DNA from: Sipunculus nudus
Lineage: Eukaryota > Annelida > Sipuncula > Golfingiida > Sipunculidae
NCBI GenBank assembly: GCA_026874595.1
Contig: JAPPUL010000081.1
Span: 1,006,501 to 1,070,500 of the forward strand
DNA: 64,000 nt
Reading direction: 5' to 3'
Shown here: piece by piece, positions 52,469-60,410 of the stretch
Position numbering within the stretch: position 1 is the first letter of the stretch
Layout: each line of letters opens with the position of its first letter
Notes under the pieces: generated by a model
Told to the model about the DNA's origin: nothing
The model's input: the letters and a program-made list of their open reading frames with translations, nothing else
The model's database searches: none
Position numbers and translations under genes: made by a program

Positions 52469-54202
52469 ATGAGTGAGCACGTAGAACAAAGCATATGGAG
52501 ACGCTATATATTTTCAACAGACCATAAAGTCATTGGAATGCAATATATGCTTACGGGTATAGTGATGGCAATACTTGGCGGGTGGCTCTCTATTGACTTC
52601 CGTCTACAAATAGCCTTTCCTGACATGGGATGGCTTTCAACCGGAGCCTATAATGCAACCGTTACGGCCCATGGCGCAATAATGATATTCTGGGTAGCAA
52701 TGCCTATATTAATCGCAGCATTTGGGAACTTCTTAATACCGACGATGATCGGAACAGATGATATGGCCTACCCGACGCTTAATATGATATCGTATTGGCT
52801 TTTCTTACTAAGCGCTATTGTACTTATTTTAGCACTTTTAGTTGGCGGTTTTGGCGGGGGTTGGACCTTATATCCTCCACTGTCTGCCAATATGTTAGAC
52901 GTTACAGGGGGCGGCTATTCAAATACGTTAATGCATCCTGATGTATTGCCAAGGGTATTCTCAGGCGGGACCTTGTTCATCGTAGCGATAGCTCTTGAAC
53001 TAATAGCTTTCTTAATCGGAGGTCTTAATTTCCTTGTAACAACAATAAATATGCGAGCTAAGGGAATGACTATGTGGGATTTACCTTTTATGGTATGGAT
53101 GTTAGATTCTGCTGTAGTGGTATTTATGTTTTCAGTGGGTCCACTTGTTGCTGGTGCTATAATGCTATTAACAGACCGACTTGTTGGGACAGGATTTTAC
53201 GATCCGACTAAAGGTGGCGACCCGATACTATTTCAACATCTATTTTGGTTTTTCGGTCATCCGGAAGTGTATGTGATATTGCTTCCTGCGCTTGGAGCCA
53301 TAGGAGAGGTAATAGCAACCTTTGCACGGAAGGCTTTATTTGGAATGAAAGTGTTGGTATTCATGGCATTTGCGGCAGTAGGGCTTAGTTTTGTAGTTTG
53401 GGCCCATCATCAATTTGTAGCCGGGATAAACCCTAAAGTAGCCTTATGGTTTACAATAGGGACTGTTCTAATATCCGTGCCATTTGCAAGTATGATATTT
53501 TCATTTATAGCAACATTATGGAGAGGACAGATACAGCTTACGACTGCTAATTTATGGGCAATAGGCTTTATATTAACATTTATAATTGGTGGTATAACAG
53601 GGATATATCTTGGGTCAATGGCAAGCGATATTATATTTCATGATACCTATTTCGTCGTTGCCCACTTTCATTATACCCTAATACCAATAACTCTCTTTGG
53701 GACGATGACGGGTATATATTATTGGTATCCAAAATTCGTTGGAAGGAAATATTCTGAGAAGTTTGGTAAAACACATTTTTGGCTAAGTTTCATGCTGTTT
53801 AACATTGCATGGTTACCGCTATTTATACCCGGCACAGCAGGGCAACAAAGACGTATAGCAGGCTACACAGTAGAAAACTTTCCAAGCATAGCAGAACCTT
53901 TTCAAGACATACGGGTATTTGCAACAATGTGTGCGATACTGCTTGTTACAGTTCAGTTAGTATGGTTTTTTTATATGATATACATATCGTTCAAAGGTGA
54001 GAAAATAACAGATACAAACCCATGGAAAGCAAATACGTTAGAATGGCAATGTGCAACTCCACCACCACACGGTAACTTTGCAGAATATCCAACTGTATAC
54101 AGAGGACCATATGAATATAGTGTGCCTGGGCAAGATAGAGATTACTGGCCACAGAATGAACCAACTAAACAGACTAAAGAACCGATAGGAGTAGAAAAAT
54201 GA
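52469..54202 (+). CDS. coxA: Cytochrome c oxidase subunit I
   Basis: Subunit I holds low-spin heme a and the heme a3-CuB site where oxygen is reduced and protons are pumped. The 577-residue protein has about 12 membrane helices. Key residues are His68 in TVTAHGAIMIFWV (heme a), WFFGHPEVYVILLPALG (CuB His, cross-linked Tyr and the proton-path Glu of A1-type oxidases), VWAHHQF (CuB His pair) and DTYFVVAHFHYTL (heme a3 and a His ligands). The C-terminus is polar. A normal ribosome-binding site precedes it. It overlaps coxC by 4 bp (ATGA). Confidence 0.97.
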   Translation: MSEHVEQSIWRRYIFSTDHKVIGMQYMLTGIVMAILGGWLSIDFRLQIAFPDMGWLSTGAYNATVTAHGAIMIFWVAMPILIAAFGNFLIPTMIGTDDMAYPTLNMISYWLFLLSAIVLILALLVGGFGGGWTLYPPLSANMLDVTGGGYSNTLMHPDVLPRVFSGGTLFIVAIALELIAFLIGGLNFLVTTINMRAKGMTMWDLPFMVWMLDSAVVVFMFSVGPLVAGAIMLLTDRLVGTGFYDPTKGGDPILFQHLFWFFGHPEVYVILLPALGAIGEVIATFARKALFGMKVLVFMAFAAVGLSFVVWAHHQFVAGINPKVALWFTIGTVLISVPFASMIFSFIATLWRGQIQLTTANLWAIGFILTFIIGGITGIYLGSMASDIIFHDTYFVVAHFHYTLIPITLFGTMTGIYYWYPKFVGRKYSEKFGKTHFWLSFMLFNIAWLPLFIPGTAGQQRRIAGYTVENFPSIAEPFQDIRVFATMCAILLVTVQLVWFFYMIYISFKGEKITDTNPWKANTLEWQCATPPPHGNFAEYPTVYRGPYEYSVPGQDRDYWPQNEPTKQTKEPIGVEK

Positions 54203-54807
54203 ATAGTGTAGCAACGCCGGCAATAAGCACTCAGATACCTAAAGGCCGTTTGCTCATATGGCTTGTGGTGGCTGGAGAAATGGTTATATTTGGGGGGGGT
54301 GTTATGGCCTATCTCCTAAATAGGTTCCGCTATCTTGATATATACGATCAGCTTGCAAGTCTTACGAGTACGCCACTTGGGGCTTTAAACACCCTGGTGC
54401 TTTTAACAAGCAGTTTCTTTATAGTTATGGCTCATCATTACTCAACAACTAAAGATATGAAAAAGATGCAACGAGCACTAACTATAACAGTCTTACTTGG
54501 CGGTGTGTTTTTAGTTATTAAGAGTTTTGAGTGGGTACCTAAAATAGCAAACGGCATCGTGCTTGGAATAAGCGATCCCAAAATGCTTGAATGGACGGGT
54601 CCAGGGATTACATTTTGGCACTATTATTACTTTTTAACAGGAATGCATGCGGCTCATGTTATAATAGGAATGATTGCAATATTAATAATTAAATCTAATG
54701 TTAAAAACGGGACTAACTTACATAGAGTAGAATTAATGGGTATATATTGGCATTTTGTCGATATAGTTTGGATATTCTTATTTCCACTTTTTTACTTGTC
54801 GCGATAA
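54199..54807 (+). CDS. coxC: Cytochrome c oxidase subunit III
   Basis: Subunit III packs against subunit I and helps keep proton uptake efficient. The 202-residue protein has five membrane helices, as in the short bacterial form: RLLIWLVVAGEMVIFGGGVM, NTLVLLTSSFFIVMAHHY, VLLGGVFLVIKSFEWVPKI, FYFLTGMHAAHVIIGM-like (YYFLTGMHAAHVIIGM) and GIYWHFVDIVWIFLFPLFYL. The conserved Glu (FEW) and GxHxxHV motifs are present. It overlaps coxA by 4 bp, so the two are coupled. A paralogue lies 750 bp downstream. Confidence 0.93.
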   Translation: MNSVATPAISTQIPKGRLLIWLVVAGEMVIFGGGVMAYLLNRFRYLDIYDQLASLTSTPLGALNTLVLLTSSFFIVMAHHYSTTKDMKKMQRALTITVLLGGVFLVIKSFEWVPKIANGIVLGISDPKMLEWTGPGITFWHYYYFLTGMHAAHVIIGMIAILIIKSNVKNGTNLHRVELMGIYWHFVDIVWIFLFPLFYLSR

Positions 54808-54895
54808 CCTATGATAAGCTATCACACTAGCGTTTGTGATATTAATTTAGTTTGTGATATTAATTTAAACTAATTAAACCCAGGAGGCTTTTTTT

Positions 54896-55471
54896 ATGGG
54901 CATGTTTAACATACATCTTAACCGCGAAGATGTTGCATTTAGAGATAAATACGTACTTTCAGCCAATAACCCTGAGAAAGCGTATGAAACGGATTATCAC
55001 GGGCATCCACAATATGTTAAAATCTATTTCACGTTGGTATTGTTGCTGCTTTTGACTTTAATTCCAAACATTGTAAATCTTATTGCAGGTGAAGTTATTA
55101 TGCCTGCTGTTTGGTGGGTTGTTATATTAATATTTGGGTTGTCTGCCTGGAAGGCTTTTTTAGTTATAGGGAATTTCATGCATATGAAATACGAACCTGT
55201 TATAATAGGGGGGTTTGTTGTATTTAGTCTTACTTTACTTGGTATCTTTTTTGGTTTAATATGGGCTGATATTTCAAAAATATATGATCCAAGCACACGA
55301 ACTGATATCACAACCACAAAAACAAATAAGCTTGAGACTTATAAAGTAGGTAATACGACCAAGCAATATCAAATTATAGAAATAGATTCAACTAAAACTA
55401 CTCGTGGCGGTACCAAAATAACAAAAAGTAAATTCGACTTTGCAAGTATTGATAAACATCTTCACAAATAA
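54896..55471 (+). CDS. coxD: Cytochrome c oxidase subunit IV (prokaryotic type)
   Basis: The 191-residue protein fits the prokaryotic oxidase subunit IV family (caa3/COX4-like), with three membrane helices: VKIYFTLVLLLLLTLIPNIV, WWVVILIFGLSAWKAFLVIG and IIGGFVVFSLTLLGIFFGLI. Between the second and third lies FMHMKYEP, the family hallmark. The N-terminal 45 residues and C-terminal 65 residues are polar and not typical. aggaggcttttttATG gives a strong ribosome-binding site. An 18-bp duplication (agtttgtgatattaattt) lies upstream at 54831-54869. Confidence 0.85.
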   Translation: MGMFNIHLNREDVAFRDKYVLSANNPEKAYETDYHGHPQYVKIYFTLVLLLLLTLIPNIVNLIAGEVIMPAVWWVVILIFGLSAWKAFLVIGNFMHMKYEPVIIGGFVVFSLTLLGIFFGLIWADISKIYDPSTRTDITTTKTNKLETYKVGNTTKQYQIIEIDSTKTTRGGTKITKSKFDFASIDKHLHK

Positions 55472-55490
55472 GTAGTGGCGTGAGTAGCGG

Positions 55491-55547
55491 CTTAGAAGAA
55501 AGACTTAGAAGAAAGACTTAGAAGAAAAGCTTAGAAGAAAAGCTTAG
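55491..55547 (+). repeat. 13-14-bp tandem repeat before the second subunit III gene
   Basis: Four copies of cttagaagaaaga or cttagaagaaaag lead to aggag, the ribosome-binding site for the gene at 55555. The strand composition flips from G-rich to C-rich across this repeat. Confidence 0.85.
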
Positions 55548-55554
55548 GAGCAAA

Positions 55555-56136
55555 ATGACTTATTATAATCTAGAGGAGAGTATAACCGGTATATCTAATG
55601 GTATACTCTTGCTTATGCTTGTTATTGCAATGGAACTTATGTTTTTTGGCGGCCTTATTAGTGCTTACCTTGTTCAAGCACTGGGTTCTGCTATATGGCC
55701 TCCCCCTAATCAGCCTATCTTAAATACTTCTATTTCATACGTAAATACTTCTTTACTAATATTAAGTGGCATTACTATGCATTTGGCTTTAGTTTGTATA
55801 CAAAAAGATAATCTAATACAAAGTAAAGTATTCCTCCTTGCTACAGTACTCCTTGGCTCCATATTCATCCTGATTCAAGGTTATGAATGGGTAAATTTAA
55901 TTGCCTTTGGCTTTACGACAACTTCAAGTATTTTAGCTTCCTTCTTTTATGTCATTATTGGGGCTCATGCCATACATGCTTTTATTGGACTTATTTGTTT
56001 GCTATATGTTTCTTTTAGATTCTACCAAGGCAAATATTCATGCTCGAGTTACAATGGTCTTAGAATGATTAGACTATATTGGTCTTTTGTTGTTTTACTT
56101 TGGCCTTTGCTATATGCTCTTTTATATCACCACTAA
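55555..56136 (+). CDS. Second cytochrome c oxidase subunit III-like protein
   Basis: This 193-residue protein again has the five-helix subunit III layout: ILLLMLVIAMELMFFGGLIS, SLLILSGITMHLALVCIQ, LLATVLLGSIFILIQGYEWV, SFFYVIIGAHAIHAFIGLIC and LYWSFVVLLWPLLYAL. The Glu (YEW) and GAHAxHAFxGL motifs are conserved. It is diverged from coxC at 54199 and lies in the same operon after coxD. Some bacterial oxidase operons carry two subunit III-type genes. The coding strand is C-rich (18 C to 7 G by hand count in 55681-55740), opposite to coxD just upstream (17 G to 4 C in 55081-55140). Confidence 0.85.
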   Translation: MTYYNLEESITGISNGILLLMLVIAMELMFFGGLISAYLVQALGSAIWPPPNQPILNTSISYVNTSLLILSGITMHLALVCIQKDNLIQSKVFLLATVLLGSIFILIQGYEWVNLIAFGFTTTSSILASFFYVIIGAHAIHAFIGLICLLYVSFRFYQGKYSCSSYNGLRMIRLYWSFVVLLWPLLYALLYHH

Positions 56137-56146
56137 AGGCTTTATT

Positions 56147-56356
56147 ATGAAAAGTATATTTATAACTTTTACAACTACTATCTTTATCTTATATACTAAA
56201 ACCCAAACTTGGGCTTGCAACTGTATTAGCGGGCTTGATGATAATATCTATATTTGGGTTACGTTTGTCCTTCTACCACTTCCTTTCATTATCTTTGCAA
56301 CTCTTTATTTCCTCATAAAACGACAAAAAACAAAAAGTACAATGCTTAGAAAATGA
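56147..56356 (+). CDS. Small membrane protein at the end of the cox operon, 69 aa
   Basis: The start is the ATG at 56147, 11 bp after the second subunit III gene. The product has a signal-like N-terminus (SIFITFTTTIFILYTKTQTW), a short ACNCISG segment with two Cys, and one membrane helix (VTFVLLPLPFIIFATLYFLI) before a basic tail. The position suggests an oxidase-associated small subunit or assembly factor. I recognise no family. Confidence 0.55.
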   Translation: MKSIFITFTTTIFILYTKTQTWACNCISGLDDNIYIWVTFVLLPLPFIIFATLYFLIKRQKTKSTMLRK

Positions 56357-56410
56357 AGTGCATAATGCTTGGTCACTGGCTGAAGCTCTTTTATCACGCA
56401 AAGACATGTC

Positions 56411-56824
56411 CTAACGCACTTTCTTAAGTATTTGCTCTTGCAACTTAACAAAATCCTCACGTTCCTTATTAAGCGGTTTCCATATCTTTATTACTCCATC
56501 ATCATACCATCTTGGCAATAAATGAAAATGCAAGTGAAATACCGTCTGTCCTGAGGCTTTCCCATTTAGTTGAGTGCACGTTAAGCCATCACAGCCTAAA
56601 CTCTCCTTTAAAACACTTGAAAGTTTATGCGTCGTTCGCATTACATTTACATATACTTCTTCTGGTATCTGGAATATATTCTCAAAATGTTTTTTAGGGA
56701 TAACTAATGTATGTCCTTTAACGCCAGGATATACATCTAGGAAAGATAGTGTGTTATCATCTTCATATAACGTATACGCTGGCGCCTGTCCCTCCACAAT
56801 CTTACAAAATATACAGTCTAACAT
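56411..56824 (-). CDS. HIT-family nucleotide-binding protein
   Basis: HIT proteins hydrolyse or transfer nucleotides from small nucleotide conjugates (Hint branch). The protein shows CIFCKIVEGQAPAYTLYEDD at the N-terminus with a Cys pair, LSFLDVYPGVKGHTLVIPKK, and TVFHLHFHLLPRW, containing the HxHxH catalytic triad. The start is placed at ATG 56824; a GTG six bases upstream is possible. The length is close to 137 residues, usual for the family. It lies 84 bp downstream of fbpB on the same strand and could be read through from the iron operon. Confidence 0.92.
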   Translation of the reverse strand: MLDCIFCKIVEGQAPAYTLYEDDNTLSFLDVYPGVKGHTLVIPKKHFENIFQIPEEVYVNVMRTTHKLSSVLKESLGCDGLTCTQLNGKASGQTVFHLHFHLLPRWYDDGVIKIWKPLNKEREDFVKLQEQILKKVR

Positions 56825-56908
56825 AAGCACTTCTCTAAGATAGATTTGTGTTTAAAGATAATGATTCTATTTAGTATAATGTAAATAATGTAGATTTTAT
56901 GGGGAGCA

Positions 56909-58504
56909 TCATGACAATTTAAAGAGGCTCTTATCTAAAGCTTTAGCAATTAATATTAGAACGAGTGCTAAAAGAATTATTATTAAGGAAGGAATGGCCG
57001 CCTGTTCAAATAATCCGTCACTGCTAAGCTCATAAATCTTAACAGCAAGTGTATCCCAGCCAAAGGGACGAAGCAAATAGGTTGCTGGCAATTCTTTCAT
57101 AACATCAACTGCAACAAGCATACTGCCACTAATAATCCCCGGCAATATCATCGGTAATTGTACTTTTAGTATAGTTCTTATTGTTGAAGGACTTAATAAA
57201 CTTGCACTTTGGGTGAAGATAGGTTTAATTTTCTTAAGACTTGCATCTATTGAATTATAACCAATTGCTAGAAATCTTGAAGTATAGGCAAAAAGTAAGA
57301 ATGTTAGCGAACCAAACACAATATGATTAATTGATGTACCGCCAAAATATATACTGGTTTTTGATATCATATCTACAAAGAATAATAAACCTATAGCCAT
57401 AACAGAACCAGGCAAGGCATAACCTAGTGTTGAGAGCCTAATAATGAATGACATTCTTTTTTGATAATAATTGCCTAAAGCTAAAAAGAGCGATATTAAT
57501 ATGCTTATTGTTGTTGCAAATATTATTAATAATAAACTTGAACTTGCCACTTCCAAATATTTAGTCATATTTAGTGTCGTACTTACCGACAAGGCCCAGA
57601 ACAATAATTGCACAATTGGCAAAATAAAAGAAATAATAAATATTAGCCATACAAATATGCTAATAGTCCTCGCTATTAGTTTCTTTGGCTTATAGTATCT
57701 ATTTTCTAAAACTTCTGTAGAATAATACTTGGACTGACCCCTGAACTTCTTTTCAAAATAAATCATTAAAAAGGATATTAATACCAATAATGATGCAAGC
57801 TGGGATGATGTTTGAATCGAGCGATAATCTATCCAGGCTGAATAAATAACAGTTGTAAAACTATCATAGTTAAAAACAGATACTACTCCAAAATCTGCTA
57901 ACGTCTCCATCATCGTAATTAGTACCCCCCCAGCTATAGCTGGCCTAACCAACGGTATTGATATCTTTCTAGCACAATGCCAATGACTTGATCCTAATAA
58001 TGTAGCTGCCTCTAACATATTAATTCTTTGCTTTTTAAATGAGGCTCTCGTTAGCAGATAAACATAAGGATAAAAAGCTAAAACAAAGGTTAGTATAACA
58101 GCAACATTCCCAGAACGAATATCAAATCCTTCAAAAGCAAGATGCTCTCTTAGAAAAACTTGAACATGCCCTGAATAATCAAATATCCCCAAATACACAA
58201 AGGCTAAAACATAAGCAGGTATAACAAAAGGTAAGAAAAGTAGCCATTCTAAATATTTCCTGCCTGGAAACTCAACCATAACAACCAAATATGCCAAGGT
58301 AGTTCCCAATAGAGCAACACCAAAGGACACCCCAACTAGGAGCGATAACGTTGAGACCAGCAAGTCCCCCAGAAGATTATTATAAAAATGCTGCCATATA
58401 TCACCATCCCACCCCCACCAAGAAAACAGCACTACTAATATCGGCATCGATATTAGTAGTGACAGAGCAACTATAATAGCCTTTGCTATTTTATAGCCTT
58501 GCAT
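56909..58504 (-). CDS. fbpB: Ferric iron ABC transporter permease (FbpB-like)
   Basis: The 531-residue protein is a fused double permease with about 12 membrane helices, as in FbpB/SfuB/ThiP-type transporters. Each half carries an ABC coupling loop: ATLLGSSHWHCARKISIPLV with RPAIAGGV in the first, and SASLLSPSTIRTILKVQLPM with ILPGIISG in the second. It forms the inner-membrane channel for Fe3+ delivered by FbpA. It is 6 bp downstream of fbpA. Substrate is inferred from FbpA and the neighbouring iron genes. Confidence 0.88.
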   Translation of the reverse strand: MQGYKIAKAIIVALSLLISMPILVVLFSWWGWDGDIWQHFYNNLLGDLLVSTLSLLVGVSFGVALLGTTLAYLVVMVEFPGRKYLEWLLFLPFVIPAYVLAFVYLGIFDYSGHVQVFLREHLAFEGFDIRSGNVAVILTFVLAFYPYVYLLTRASFKKQRINMLEAATLLGSSHWHCARKISIPLVRPAIAGGVLITMMETLADFGVVSVFNYDSFTTVIYSAWIDYRSIQTSSQLASLLVLISFLMIYFEKKFRGQSKYYSTEVLENRYYKPKKLIARTISIFVWLIFIISFILPIVQLLFWALSVSTTLNMTKYLEVASSSLLLIIFATTISILISLFLALGNYYQKRMSFIIRLSTLGYALPGSVMAIGLLFFVDMISKTSIYFGGTSINHIVFGSLTFLLFAYTSRFLAIGYNSIDASLKKIKPIFTQSASLLSPSTIRTILKVQLPMILPGIISGSMLVAVDVMKELPATYLLRPFGWDTLAVKIYELSSDGLFEQAAIPSLIIILLALVLILIAKALDKSLFKLS

Positions 58505-58510
58505 ATATGT

Positions 58511-59506
58511 TTACTTATATCCGTTCCTTTGCATTAATCTAACAGCCTTAGCCTGCAATTTGCCAGCTATCGATAAATTCATATCATCTTGCTTAAACGC
58601 TCCCCATCTAGACACTATCGGTCCTGATTTTATTTTGGGGTTAGCTGGGTATTCTTTGTTTAACTGGGCATATAGATTTTGTGCTTTATCCGACGTTAAC
58701 CACTCAAGCAACATAATTGCTTGTTGCTTATTTTTACTATATTTGCTTATGCCTGCTCCAGATATATTAACATGTGTACCCGTAGTACCTTGATTTGCCC
58801 AAAATAACTTCAATGGAGAATTAGGTTTTTTTGCCATTAATCTAGCATAATAATAAGTATTCACAATGCCAACATCACACTGCCCGGACAATATCGCATC
58901 CATTATATGAGAGTCTTTAACATTTGGTGTTGCTGCTAGGTTATTAACCCAACCCTTTATAACTTTTGCTGTTCGTCTTGCTCCCAAATTATATAGCATT
59001 GATGCAACTAATGATTTCGTATAGATCTTCTTACTCGTTCTTAAACACAATCTGCCTCTCCACTTGCTTGAGGCTAAATCTGCATAAGTAGATAATTCGT
59101 TTGGACTCACTTTATCTGTATTATAAACAATTGTTCTTGCCCTAACAGAAAGTCCTGTCCATAGCCCTTTTGGATCTCTTAAATGACTTGGAATATTAGC
59201 CTTTATAATATTTGAAGACACCCTGCTTAGTATACCCTGCTCCCCTGCATACCATAAAGTACCAGCGTCAACACTCATAAACATATCGGCTTTGGTCTTT
59301 TTACCTTCAAGCTTTATCCTCTCAAGTAAGGCATAACTCTTGCCTGTTATAAAATCTACCTTAATACCTGTTTGACTACTAAATTCTCTAAATAAAGGCT
59401 CTATAAGATGCGCTTTTCTTGAGCTATATACACTAACATCCGCAAATATTTGCGATGCGCCTATTACTATTAAAATCAGTGATACTAAAAGTATTGTCTT
59501 TTTCAT
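58511..59506 (-). CDS. fbpA: Ferric iron-binding periplasmic protein (FbpA-like)
   Basis: The 331-residue protein has a signal peptide (TILLVSLILIVIGASQIFA) and the mature start VSVYSSRKAHLIEPLFREFS, characteristic of FbpA/FutA (they bind Fe3+ in a cleft with Tyr residues). Family motifs include DMFMSVDAGTLWYAGEQGIL, GLSVRARTIVYNTDKV, and GQCDVGIVNTYYYARLM with the adjacent Tyr pair used for iron. It overlaps fbpC by 4 bp and precedes fbpB by 6 bp. Together the three make a complete ABC importer. Confidence 0.92.
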   Translation of the reverse strand: MKKTILLVSLILIVIGASQIFADVSVYSSRKAHLIEPLFREFSSQTGIKVDFITGKSYALLERIKLEGKKTKADMFMSVDAGTLWYAGEQGILSRVSSNIIKANIPSHLRDPKGLWTGLSVRARTIVYNTDKVSPNELSTYADLASSKWRGRLCLRTSKKIYTKSLVASMLYNLGARRTAKVIKGWVNNLAATPNVKDSHIMDAILSGQCDVGIVNTYYYARLMAKKPNSPLKLFWANQGTTGTHVNISGAGISKYSKNKQQAIMLLEWLTSDKAQNLYAQLNKEYPANPKIKSGPIVSRWGAFKQDDMNLSIAGKLQAKAVRLMQRNGYK

Positions 59507-60162
59507 TTTTCCTCCAATGTCTTATCATTAATTAGACCTACTCTACTTGAAAATATTTCGCTCTCCATTTGACTATGAGTTACCAAAATAGATATTGTCT
59601 TTGTTTTTTTAAGTATATCTCTTATTTGCTTAACTAGTAGTTTGCGATTTATATCATCTAAATTAGAAAAAGGTTCGTCTAAAAGTAATATCTTTGGCGC
59701 AGGTGCTAATGCTCTTGCCAAGGCAACTCGTTGCTGCTCCCCTCCAGACAACTGGTGTGGGTATCTTTCTTCAATTCCCTCTAATTTAATAAGAGATAGT
59801 AATTCCTTTATCCTTTGTTTTTGTGCTATTCTATCTTGTTTATATATACCAAAACTAATATTGCTTGCAATGTTCATATGCGGGAATAATGAATAGTCTT
59901 GAAATACCATGCCTATTCCTCTATAGCCCGGTTTTATAATATGTTTACCTTCAACTGATAATAGCTTTTTATCTATTTCAACCATGCCATCATTACATTC
60001 ATCCAACCCTGCTATAAACCTAAGTATTGAGCTCTTACCACTCCCACTTTCCCCTAACAAAGAAAATAACTCTCCTTTATTTAGACTAAGGTTTACATCT
60101 TTTATGATGTGATCATCTTTATAGCTTATTGATAACTTATTAATTGATACCATAATCTTCAT
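59503..60162 (-). CDS. fbpC: Ferric iron ABC transporter ATPase (FbpC-like, short form)
   Basis: The 219-residue ATPase has Walker A GESGSGKSSIL, Q-loop MVFQDYSLFPHMNIASNISF, signature HQLSGGEQQRVALARALAP, Walker B ILLLDEPFSNLD and the H-loop ILVTHS. Classical FbpC is near 350 residues with a C-terminal regulatory (TOBE-type) domain. That domain is absent here; the frame ends about 15 residues after the H-loop region, overlapping fbpA by 4 bp, so it is a genuine short form. The gene starts 62 bp downstream of the FeoB-associated gene. Confidence 0.9.
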   Translation of the reverse strand: MKIMVSINKLSISYKDDHIIKDVNLSLNKGELFSLLGESGSGKSSILRFIAGLDECNDGMVEIDKKLLSVEGKHIIKPGYRGIGMVFQDYSLFPHMNIASNISFGIYKQDRIAQKQRIKELLSLIKLEGIEERYPHQLSGGEQQRVALARALAPAPKILLLDEPFSNLDDINRKLLVKQIRDILKKTKTISILVTHSQMESEIFSSRVGLINDKTLEEK

Positions 60163-60223
60163 CTAACCCATTCTTTATCAGTAAATGTTTTTAGAAAATA
60201 CCTGTTTTAGCAGCATCTTTATG

Positions 60224-60382
60224 CTATTTAGATTTAGTTCTGCTTACACTACAATGCCCACCCTCAGCGCAGCCACTGCATTTTGCCTTCTTGAACATCG
60301 TTCTATATATTAAATATAGTGCCACAACTATTATCAATGAGAGAATTATATAATCCAATACTTCCATTCCTATTATCTCCAT
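60224..60382 (-). CDS. FeoB-associated Cys-rich membrane protein, 52 aa
   Basis: This small gene sits 28 bp downstream of feoB. The product starts MEIIGMEVLDYIILSLIIVV, continues as a single membrane helix to about residue 26, and then has KCSGCAEGGHCS with three Cys and a His. The layout (short N-terminus, one helix, basic then CxGCxxGxxC-type motif) fits the FeoB-associated Cys-rich family, thought to help ferrous iron transport on the cytosolic side. The start codon could be Met1 or Met6. Confidence 0.85.
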   Translation of the reverse strand: MEIIGMEVLDYIILSLIIVVALYLIYRTMFKKAKCSGCAEGGHCSVSRTKSK

Positions 60383-60410
60383 ACTTACTTTTATTTTATC
60401 TGCTTCTATT

